DNA from: Patescibacteria group bacterium UBA6805
GTDB lineage: Bacteria; Patescibacteriota; Minisyncoccia; Minisyncoccales; Minisyncoccaceae
DNA length: 5,351 nt
Direction of reading: 5' to 3'
Assembly (NCBI GenBank): GCA_002452735.1
Contig: DKFD01000008.1
Coordinates: 1,643-6,993, forward strand
The notes under the pieces were generated by a model. That model was given only the letters and a program-made list of their open reading frames with translations, had not been told where the DNA came from and searched no databases. Each line of letters opens with the position of its first letter. Position 1 is the stretch's first letter. A program made the position numbers and the translations under genes. Of the stretch, positions 1 through 5,351 are shown piece after piece.

Positions 1-839
1 TTTCCATGGCCGGGGTTTCGGATAAGGCGAATATTGCCAAAGGCCAGGCGTTTGCCAATTCTTTAAGAAATTCACTGTTAATAAACCTAGTTTCGGAATG
101 GAAATTTGACGAGCTCTCTTCGCCTATTTCTCAGGGATCAGCGATTCAAGATTCTTGGGGTGGGGGGAACAACGGAACCATAACTAGCAACGATTCAAAC
201 GACAGGTTAAGAAGCGGTTCAGATTGCGTTTTCGGAAAATGCCTCTATTTCGACGGAGGCGATTATGTTAATTGCGGAACCAAATCCAATTTAGAATTTG
301 GCACGGTAAGCTTTACAATGGCCGGCTGGTTCAGAACATCCAGTTACGGTGGCGGTGCTCCCATTATGGGCAAGGGGAACATAACTACAGTTAGCGATAA
401 ATACGGAATGAGATTCATCGCAGCCAACAGAATTTGTATTGATTTCGCAGACGGAACCAACGGCGGACAATGTTTTCTTGACTACATCGGTAATTTTAAC
501 GTAAGCGATAACAAATGGCACTTTGTCGTAGCGACCATAAACAGAACAACCCAAAAGATTTTAACTTATCTTGACTCCAAATACATTACCCAGGCAGACA
601 TATCAAGTATAGGCTCTGTGGCTTCTGGTGCTTATTTCGGAATAGGCGCTTACGGAGGCTCGGGAGCTTTTCAGGGATATGTCGACGGAATGGCAATTTA
701 CGGCGAGACACTTTCAAGTTTTCAAATCCAGCAAAACTACTATTCTGGTCTGAACAGGATTTTTCTGGCTTCCGGGGACAGAAAAGAACACGGCCGAAGA
801 TTGTCGGAGATGAAAATCCACTTTGGCCTGACCGAATAA
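1..839 (+). CDS. LamG-domain pilin-like surface protein, 5' partial
   Basis: The frame is open to the window's left edge (first full codon at 3-5, Ser), so the ATG at 6 is very probably internal and the true start lies upstream. Residues below are numbered from that Met. Residues 1-25 (SMAGVSDKANIAKGQAFANS region) resemble the stretch that follows the FTLIE-type transmembrane helix in CPR prepilin-like proteins. From about 28 to 245 there is a LamG/concanavalin-like jelly roll (Laminin_G_3 type). Landmarks are VSEWKFDE (29-36), NNGT (55-58), LYFDGGDYVNCG (80-91), FTMAGWFR (103-110), KWHFVVATI (170-178) and GYVDGMAIYGETLSSFQIQQNYYSGL (224-249). Five cysteines (74, 79, 90, 144, 156) could form disulfides outside the cell. 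The C-terminus is a charged tail (RKEHGRRLSEMK). Such proteins are thought to be processed by prepilin peptidase and act in pili or at the surface; the ligand is unknown. Fold assignment is firm; the pilin origin is inferred because the N-terminal signal is not visible. Confidence 0.8.
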   Translation, partial: SMAGVSDKANIAKGQAFANSLRNSLLINLVSEWKFDELSSPISQGSAIQDSWGGGNNGTITSNDSNDRLRSGSDCVFGKCLYFDGGDYVNCGTKSNLEFGTVSFTMAGWFRTSSYGGGAPIMGKGNITTVSDKYGMRFIAANRICIDFADGTNGGQCFLDYIGNFNVSDNKWHFVVATINRTTQKILTYLDSKYITQADISSIGSVASGAYFGIGAYGGSGAFQGYVDGMAIYGETLSSFQIQQNYYSGLNRIFLASGDRKEHGRRLSEMKIHFGLTE

Positions 840-842
840 GGG

Positions 843-878
843 TTGGGTTTTTCCTTTTTTGGTGATATAATGGGGGCA
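843..878 (+). promoter_or_regulatory. Sigma70-type extended -10 promoter with predicted leaderless start at acdB
   Basis: The 38-bp gap after the LamG gene contains TTGGGT (843-848, 3/6 to the -35 consensus), a 17-bp spacer and a perfect TATAAT (866-871). The latter is preceded by TG one base upstream (863-864), giving an extended -10, TGATATAAT. Normal spacing puts +1 at about 878, which is the A of the acdB ATG, so the transcript would have no 5' leader. The weak -35 is typical where an extended -10 compensates. The element is seen directly; the start-site position is inferred. Confidence 0.7.
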
Positions 879-1501
879 TGGAAATCTTAAGCTTCAAAGA
901 AACAAAGAATCTTCTTTTAAAATACGGCCTGCCTTTTTGCGAGACCGGAATTTTTGATTCTTTGGACAAAGCAATGGACTATGCCGAAGAAATCGGCTAC
1001 CCCGTTGTCCTGAAGGTTTTCGGCAAGGATGTTTTTCACAGGACGGAAGCGGGCGGAGTGGCTGTCGGGATTAAAAACAAGGAAGAGCTGAAAAAGGAGT
1101 GGGAAATCATGAGAGAAAAATTCAAGGACATCGAAGGCATTTTGGTGCAGGAAACAGTCAGGGGCAGAGAATTGATCCTGGGCATGAAAAGGGACGAGCA
1201 GTTCGGCCCTGTTTTGATGTTCGGCCTGGGCGGGTTCTTTGCCGAACTGTACAAAGACATTTCTTTGAGGATTGCGCCCATAGACAAGAAAGAAGCGGAA
1301 GAGATGCTTGAAGAAACAAAGGCCCGCGAAGTAGTCAAAGGATTCAGGGGCGAAGGAGTAAACAGGGAGAAGCTGATTGATTTGCTGGTTCGTTTATCAA
1401 AGCTTTCTTTAAAGGAAAGAATGATTAAGTCAATAGACTTCAATCCAATCATGGGCAATAAAAAGGAGGTTTTAATAGTTGATTTTAAAATCGCAGTATG
1501 A
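878..1501 (+). CDS. acdB: ADP-forming acetyl-CoA synthetase (acetate-CoA ligase), beta subunit
   Basis: This is the ATP-grasp subunit (ATP-grasp_5 type) of the NDP-forming acyl-CoA synthetases, which catalyse acyl-CoA + ADP + Pi to acid + CoA + ATP in the cytoplasm. The 207 residues include YPVVLKV (41-47, nucleotide-binding Lys46) and the family motif HRTEAGGV (54-61). His54 there aligns with the beta-subunit histidine (His71 in Pyrococcus furiosus ACD1) that takes part in phosphoryl transfer. GRELILGMKRDEQFGPVLMFG (96-116) and the acidic metal-site motif SIDFNPIM (185-192, Asp187/Asn189) complete the core. It is about 25 residues shorter than archaeal stand-alone beta subunits, the difference being at the N-terminus; all catalytic landmarks remain. 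The frame is closed by a TGA at 863-865 and no other start codon precedes 878, so the start is fixed. There is no Shine-Dalgarno; the promoter suggests leaderless translation. It overlaps acdA by ATGA. Acetyl-CoA is the likeliest substrate, but other acyl-CoAs cannot be excluded. Confidence 0.9.
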   Translation: MEILSFKETKNLLLKYGLPFCETGIFDSLDKAMDYAEEIGYPVVLKVFGKDVFHRTEAGGVAVGIKNKEELKKEWEIMREKFKDIEGILVQETVRGRELILGMKRDEQFGPVLMFGLGGFFAELYKDISLRIAPIDKKEAEEMLEETKAREVVKGFRGEGVNREKLIDLLVRLSKLSLKERMIKSIDFNPIMGNKKEVLIVDFKIAV

Positions 1502-2832
1502 ATTTAGATAAGATATTCAATCCGTCAAGCATAGCCGTTATCGGAGCGAGCGAGGAGGAAAAAACCGTGGGTGCGGGCCTGGTTAAGAATTTAATGCAGG
1601 GCCAGAACAAGATTTTCTGTGTCAACCCGTTTAGAGAAAAGGTTTTTCAGATGAGCTGTTTTAAGAAAATAGCCGACATTAAAGAGAATATAGACCTGGC
1701 CGTTGTTGCTGTTCCCGCTTCGGCTGTTTTGGAGGTTGTTGAAGAATGCTGCCAAAAGAAAGTTAAAGGAATCATAGTCGTTTCCAGCGGCTTTCAGGAA
1801 TCGGGAGAAGAGGGGAGGCAGAGAGAGGATAAATTGAGGGAACTGGTTGAAAAAGCCGGAATTCCTTTGATTGGCCCGAATTGCCTCGGCATCATCAATC
1901 TGGGCAACAATTTAAACGTTTCTTTCGCCCCCTTGACCCCAAAAAAGGGGGATATTGCTTTTCTTTCCCAGTCAGGATCTCTGGCCAATGCTTTGATTGA
2001 TAAAAGCATTGACTTTAATCTCGGCTTTTCCAAAATTGTTTCTTACGGGAATGAAGCCCAGGTTGATTTGACCCGGCTGCTTTCGTATTTGAAAGACGAT
2101 AAAGAAACCAAAGTCATTCTTCTTTATCTTGAGGGAGTGAAAAAAGGAAGAGAGTTTTTTGAAGCAGCCAAAGAAATTTCCAAACCCATCGTTGTCTTGA
2201 AAGCCGGCCGGAGTAAAATGGGAGAAAAGGCCGTTTCCACGCATACCGGCTCCATGGTCGGTGACTACGAAACTTATCAGGCGGTTTTCAAGCAGGCGGG
2301 ATTGATTCAGGTTGATTCTTTGGAAGAGCTTTTGGATATCGGCAAGGCCCTGTCTTTTTCTGAAAAATGCAGGAATGGAATCGGTATTGTCACCAATGGC
2401 GGCGGATTAGGGGTTTTAGCGGTTGATTTCTGCGACGAGCAGGGAATAGAAGTCAGCGAGCTGAAAAATGAAACAATCGAGAAGCTGAACAAAGACAAGA
2501 AGCTGGAAAAGGTTTTAATCAAAAGAAATCCTTTGGACATTATGGGCGATGCTTTGAGCGAGAGGTATGAGGCGGCGGTCAGGGCTTTTCTGGAGGCGAA
2601 AGAGATTAACGGTCTCCTTATTATCCAAAGCGTACAGATAATGACAGAACCCCTGAAAAATGCTAAAATTATTGCGGAATTGAAAAAAGAATTTCCTTTA
2701 AAGCCGATTGTCTGCTGTTTTGTCGGCGGACCGCTGATAAAAGAAGCGGTTGGTTGTCTGGAAGAAAACAAGATACCCAATTATCCGGACCCTAAACGGG
2801 CAATAAAAGCCATTAAAAGTTTAATCACATGA
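1498..2832 (+). CDS. acdA: ADP-forming acetyl-CoA synthetase (acetate-CoA ligase), alpha subunit
   Basis: This is the CoA-binding and phospho-histidine subunit that partners the gene just upstream; alpha2beta2 assembly is usual for split enzymes. In its 444 residues the order is: CoA-binding Rossmann domain starting SIAVIGAS (11-18), with VNPF (42-45) and AVPA (71-74); the succinyl-CoA-ligase-like domain with GPNCLG (126-131) and LSQSGS (156-161); YLEGV (210-214), whose Glu212 matches the conserved glutamate that stabilises the phosphohistidine; and THTGSMVGD (248-256), whose His249 matches the phosphorylated alpha histidine (His257 in P. furiosus). A second flavodoxin-like domain follows (GIGIVTNGGGLGVL, 294-307; RNPLDIMGD, 343-351) and ends in the typical IPNYPDPKRAIKAI. 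The size fits archaeal alpha subunits. A TAA at 1486-1488 closes the frame upstream, so ATG 1498 is the only sensible start. An AAAGGAGGT at 1462-1470 is too distant to serve as its ribosome site, so coupling to acdB through the ATGA overlap is likely. Gene order beta-alpha resembles a split version of the fused enzymes. Confidence 0.92.
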   Translation: MNLDKIFNPSSIAVIGASEEEKTVGAGLVKNLMQGQNKIFCVNPFREKVFQMSCFKKIADIKENIDLAVVAVPASAVLEVVEECCQKKVKGIIVVSSGFQESGEEGRQREDKLRELVEKAGIPLIGPNCLGIINLGNNLNVSFAPLTPKKGDIAFLSQSGSLANALIDKSIDFNLGFSKIVSYGNEAQVDLTRLLSYLKDDKETKVILLYLEGVKKGREFFEAAKEISKPIVVLKAGRSKMGEKAVSTHTGSMVGDYETYQAVFKQAGLIQVDSLEELLDIGKALSFSEKCRNGIGIVTNGGGLGVLAVDFCDEQGIEVSELKNETIEKLNKDKKLEKVLIKRNPLDIMGDALSERYEAAVRAFLEAKEINGLLIIQSVQIMTEPLKNAKIIAELKKEFPLKPIVCCFVGGPLIKEAVGCLEENKIPNYPDPKRAIKAIKSLIT

Positions 2833-2909
2833 GCTTCCTCATTTTCATCCTGGACATCATTTTTATTATCATCTTTTTGATTTTGAGCTTAATAAACCTG
2901 TTCGGCTAA
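2829..2909 (+). CDS. Predicted 26-residue hydrophobic membrane micropeptide
   Basis: The ATG overlaps the acdA stop by ATGA, the same junction type as acdB/acdA, and the frame runs 26 codons to TAA (2907-2909). The peptide begins MSFLIFILDIIF. Twenty of the 26 residues are Ile, Leu or Phe; the only charged residue is Asp9, there is no Lys or Arg, and it ends NLFG. That would make one membrane helix with almost no soluble part. Nearly every codon has T in the middle position with mixed third bases, which favours a translated hydrophobic helix over random T-rich DNA, but 26 codons cannot prove this. It lies in the same frame as ppsA: after TAA come four sense codons (Phe-Ile-Leu-Phe), then the ppsA ATG. 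Possible roles, all inferred: a membrane microprotein tethering or modulating a neighbouring enzyme, a coupling cistron that carries ribosomes from acdA to ppsA, or a decayed N-terminal extension. I recognise no family. Confidence 0.45.
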   Translation: MSFLIFILDIIFIIIFLILSLINLFG

Positions 2910-2921
2910 TTTATTTTATTT

Positions 2922-5288
2922 ATGGAAAAAGCAAACGTTTTATTCTTTTCGGAAATCAGGAAGAAGGATGTGGGTCGGGTTGGGGGCAAAAGCGCTTCTC
3001 TGGGAGAAATGTATTCTTTGTTGACGCCCGAAGGAATCAATATCCCCAACGGATTTTCAACCACTGCCCACGCTTACCTTTCTTTTCTCAAATACAACGG
3101 ATTTGACAAGAAGTTGAAAAATATTTTTTCAACCTTTAATCCAAAGAATCTGGCCAATCTTCAGGAAACCGGCAGGAAAGCCAGGAATTTGCTTCTTTCA
3201 GGGAAATTCCCTCCGGACCTGGAGAAAGATATTATCAGGGCCTATGAAAAACTCTGCAAAGAATACGGCAAGGATGCTGACGTGGCGGTGCGGTCTTCGG
3301 CCACGGCCGAGGATTTGCCCAGCGCTTCTTTCGCCGGCCAGCACGAAACATATCTTAACGTCAAGGGCGAAAAGAAGCTGATGGAAGCAATTTTAAAATC
3401 ATATTCTTCGCTCTTCACTGACCGGGCCATTTCCTACAGGCATGAGAAAGGATTCAAGCAACTGGAAGTTTATCTTGCTTCCTGTGTGCAGAAAATGGTC
3501 AGGAGCGATTTGGCTTCTTCGGGAATCATGTTTACCATTGATACGGAAACCGGGTTTAAGGACGTTGTTCACATAAGCTCCATTTTCGGCATAGGGGAGC
3601 TGATTGTCAAAGGCAGGATTACGCCGGATGATTTTTACGTTTTCAAGCCCACTTTGAAAAAAGGATTCAGGCCGATTATCATCAGGAATTTGGGAAGGAA
3701 GACAAAAAAATATGTTTACGGCTTCCGGGAAGGGCTTAAAGAAGCGAACGTGGCCGAAAAAGACCAAGCAAAGTTTTCCTTGACCGAAGACGAAGTCCTG
3801 ACTCTGGCCAAATGGGGTTGCATGATTGAAGACCACTACAACTATCCCCAGGACATTGAGTGGGCCAAGGACGGGAAATTGGGCAAGCTGTTCGTTGTTC
3901 AGTCCAGGCCGGAAACCGTCCACAGTCTTAACAAAGGAAGGGTTTACGAGGAATACGACATCAAGACATTGGCAAAGCCCTTACTGACTGGCATTGCCAT
4001 CGGCGAGAAAATCGGCCAGGGAAAAGCCAGAGTTATTTTAGATACGAGGAAAATGAAAGAATTCAAAGAAGGCGAGATACTGGTGACCAAGATGACCGAC
4101 CCTGACTGGAACAGCATCATGGTTAAGGCCTCGGCCATTATCACCGACGAAGGGGGAAAAACCTGCCACAGCGCCATTATTTCCCGGGAATTGGGCATTC
4201 CCTGCATTGTCGGGACCAAGGAAGCGACCAAAAAGCTTAAAACGGGGATGAAGGCAACGATTGATTGTACGGAATTGAAGGGCAGGGTGTTCAGCGGTTT
4301 GGTTCCTTTTAAGGTTAAAAAATACAATTTGGATGAAATCCCGGATTTGCCGACCAAGATAATGCTTAACCTGGGAACTCCGGAATCCGCTTTCAAGTCA
4401 TCGTTTCTTCCTGTGGCCGGAGTGGGCTTGGCCAGGGAGGAATTTATCATCGCCGAGAAGATAAAAGTCCATCCTCTAACTTTGATTCATTTCAACAAGA
4501 TAAAATCAAAACTGTCCAAAGAAGAGATAAAAACCATAGAGGATTTGACCAAAGGATACAAAAACAAAGTTGATTTTTTCATCAACGAGCTGGCCGAGGG
4601 CATATCCCAGATAGCAGCCGCTTTTTATCCCAAGCCCGTGATTGTCAGGTTTTCCGATTTTAAAACCAACGAGTACAGAAACCTGATAGGAGGAAAGCAT
4701 TTTGAAGGAGAGGAAAACAATCCCATGATCGGGTTCAGGGGTGCTTGCCGTTACATTGCTTCCGCTTTCAGGCCGGCCTTTGAGCTGGAATGCCTGGCTG
4801 TCAAGAAGGCCAGGGAAGAATACGGTTTGACCAATATCTCGGTCATGATTCCTTTCTGCCGAACCGTTGCAGAAGGCAAAAAGACAAGAGAAATAATGAG
4901 AGAGGATGGGCTGGATGATAAGAATTTGAAAGTGTATGTGATGTGCGAAATTCCTTCCAATGTGATTTTGATCGACGAGTTTCTGAAGATATTCGACGGA
5001 ATGAGCATCGGTTCCAATGATTTGACCCAGTTGGTTCTTGGTTTGGACAGGGACAACGGAGACCTTGCCCACATCGGCGATGAGAACAACGAGGCGGTCA
5101 AGGAGCTGATAAGAAAAGTAATCAAGAGATGCAACGAGAAAGGCAAGTATTGCGGCATTTGCGGCCAGGCTCCTTCCGATTATCCAGAGTTTGCCAGATT
5201 CTTGATGAAAGAGGGGATAGAAAGCATTTCCTTGAATCCGGATACGGTCATCAAGACCATATTAAGCATTTCCAATAAATTGCGCTGA
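2922..5288 (+). CDS. ppsA: Phosphoenolpyruvate synthase (pyruvate, water dikinase)
   Basis: The family catalyses pyruvate + ATP + H2O to PEP + AMP + Pi in the cytoplasm, for gluconeogenesis; in some anaerobes it can run towards pyruvate. The 788 residues match the usual length (E. coli about 792). The N-terminal ATP-binding domain has GGKSASLGEM (21-30, Lys23), VAVRSSATAEDLP (121-133, Arg124), FAGQHETYLNV (137-147), GIMFTIDTETGF (201-212) and QDIEW (310-314). The swivelling phospho-histidine domain has EGGKTCHSAII (410-420): His416 is the catalytic histidine (E. coli His421) and Thr414 sits where PpsR-type regulators modify the enzyme. The C-terminal TIM barrel has GLAREEF (502-508), VRFSDFKTNEY (575-585), NPMIGFRG (600-607), MCEIPSN (674-680), GSNDLTQ (697-703) and CGICGQAPSD (744-753), with Cys747 as the general acid/base. 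That last motif, followed by SLNPDTV, separates it from pyruvate phosphate dikinase. No Shine-Dalgarno precedes ATG 2922, only an AT-rich tract. It sits 12 nt after the micro-ORF and overlaps the next gene by TGATG. Confidence 0.95.
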   Translation: MEKANVLFFSEIRKKDVGRVGGKSASLGEMYSLLTPEGINIPNGFSTTAHAYLSFLKYNGFDKKLKNIFSTFNPKNLANLQETGRKARNLLLSGKFPPDLEKDIIRAYEKLCKEYGKDADVAVRSSATAEDLPSASFAGQHETYLNVKGEKKLMEAILKSYSSLFTDRAISYRHEKGFKQLEVYLASCVQKMVRSDLASSGIMFTIDTETGFKDVVHISSIFGIGELIVKGRITPDDFYVFKPTLKKGFRPIIIRNLGRKTKKYVYGFREGLKEANVAEKDQAKFSLTEDEVLTLAKWGCMIEDHYNYPQDIEWAKDGKLGKLFVVQSRPETVHSLNKGRVYEEYDIKTLAKPLLTGIAIGEKIGQGKARVILDTRKMKEFKEGEILVTKMTDPDWNSIMVKASAIITDEGGKTCHSAIISRELGIPCIVGTKEATKKLKTGMKATIDCTELKGRVFSGLVPFKVKKYNLDEIPDLPTKIMLNLGTPESAFKSSFLPVAGVGLAREEFIIAEKIKVHPLTLIHFNKIKSKLSKEEIKTIEDLTKGYKNKVDFFINELAEGISQIAAAFYPKPVIVRFSDFKTNEYRNLIGGKHFEGEENNPMIGFRGACRYIASAFRPAFELECLAVKKAREEYGLTNISVMIPFCRTVAEGKKTREIMREDGLDDKNLKVYVMCEIPSNVILIDEFLKIFDGMSIGSNDLTQLVLGLDRDNGDLAHIGDENNEAVKELIRKVIKRCNEKGKYCGICGQAPSDYPEFARFLMKEGIESISLNPDTVIKTILSISNKLR

Positions 5289-5351
5289 TGAACAAGTCGT
5301 TTACTTTAATCGAAATACTGGTGGTCATCGTCATAGTCGGAATCCTTTCCG
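5288..5351 (+). CDS. Type IV prepilin-like protein, 3' partial
   Basis: The ATG overlaps the ppsA TGA by one base (TGATG), and the frame stays open to the window edge (21 complete codons). The visible residues start MNKSFTLIEILVV and continue IVIVGILS. This is a class III/type IV prepilin signal: a short basic leader, the FTLIE cleavage-and-methylation motif with Glu at +5, then a hydrophobic helix. The residue before the cleavage point is Ser4, not the canonical Gly. The product should be an inner-membrane prepilin or pseudopilin processed by prepilin peptidase for a type IV pilus, competence or type II secretion-like system. The mature domain is outside the window, so the subtype is unknown; a LamG-bearing protein like the one at the left edge is possible. 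Without a Shine-Dalgarno, it probably depends on termination of ppsA translation for its own start. Confidence 0.85.
   Translation, partial: MNKSFTLIEILVVIVIVGILS

Noticed and set aside
820..862. Possible intrinsic terminator after the LamG gene (T-rich tract 848-860)
   Set aside because: There are T runs but no convincing GC-rich stem before them, so I cannot support a hairpin terminator; read-through into acdB remains possible.
586..969. Minus-strand 127-codon open frame across the LamG/acdB gap
   Set aside because: It spans the good plus-strand promoter and the ends of two well-supported genes, its translation is rich in Arg/Lys/Pro/Ser without a domain, and no ribosome site is evident.
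1036..1458. Minus-strand 140-codon open frame opposite acdB
   Set aside because: Low-complexity Ser-rich translation that mirrors the codons of the clearly conserved acdB; no recognisable domain and no promoter of its own.
1462..1470. AAAGGAGGT as the ribosome-binding site of acdA
   Set aside because: It lies 27 nt before the ATG, and a stop codon in the acdA frame lies between them (1486-1488); it is explained as Lys-Lys-Glu-Val codons of acdB.
2877..2921. Possible internal promoter for ppsA (TTGATT/TTGAGC with downstream AT-rich hexamers)
   Set aside because: At 17-bp spacing the candidate -10 hexamers (GTTCGG, CTAATT) are poor, and the T-rich background makes chance matches likely.
3399..3923. 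Minus-strand 174-codon open frame opposite ppsA
   Set aside because: Lies wholly inside the conserved ATP-binding domain of ppsA and shows no family motif; a shadow of the coding strand.
4506..5072. Minus-strand 188-codon open frame opposite ppsA
   Set aside because: Opposite the conserved TIM-barrel domain of ppsA, with no recognisable motifs; shadow frame.
1..5351. CRISPR arrays, tRNA/rRNA genes, insertion sequences, toxin-antitoxin or defence genes
   Set aside because: I looked for repeat-spacer patterns, cloverleaf or rRNA-like stretches, terminal inverted repeats and transposase motifs and saw none; coding sequence fills nearly the whole window.

Overview
This 5.35-kb window is a gene-dense, single-strand (+) bacterial segment. 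It most likely comes from an uncultivated Patescibacteria/CPR-type (Parcubacteria-like) genome. That is an inference from four signs: a pilin-like protein carrying a LamG domain, a second prepilin with an S-FTLIEILVVI start, a split archaeal-type ADP-forming acetyl-CoA synthetase, and almost no intergenic DNA. TGA is a normal stop for three of the genes and never interrupts a reading frame, so the UGA=Gly code of Gracilibacteria/Absconditabacteria does not apply here.

Layout. (1) Bases 1-839: the 3' part of a pilin-like surface or secreted protein with a LamG jelly-roll domain; its N-terminus lies outside the window. (2) Bases 840-877: a 38-bp gap holding a good sigma70-type promoter (-35 TTGGGT, 17-bp spacer, extended -10 TGATATAAT). 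Its predicted start site falls on the A of the next ATG, which would make the transcript leaderless. (3) Bases 878-2832: acdB then acdA, the ATP-grasp beta subunit and CoA-binding alpha subunit of an ADP-forming acyl-CoA (acetyl-CoA) synthetase, overlapping by ATGA. (4) Bases 2829-2909: an unannotated-looking 26-codon ORF for a very hydrophobic peptide, overlapping the acdA stop by ATGA. (5) Bases 2922-5288: ppsA, a full-length phosphoenolpyruvate synthase. (6) From 5288 to the window edge: the start of a type IV prepilin-like gene, overlapping the ppsA stop (TGATG).

The central genes look like one transcription unit driven from the promoter near 866. The enzymes act around the pyruvate/acetyl-CoA node: ACD conserves the thioester energy of acetyl-CoA as ATP while releasing acetate, and PpsA interconverts pyruvate and PEP. 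None of the five visible start codons (878, 1498, 2829, 2922, 5288) has a well-placed Shine-Dalgarno sequence. Initiation here probably depends on a leaderless start plus translational coupling. The points most worth follow-up are the micro-ORF between acdA and ppsA (in the same frame as ppsA, separated from it by one TAA), the leaderless promoter, and the coupling of a prepilin gene to a central-metabolism operon.
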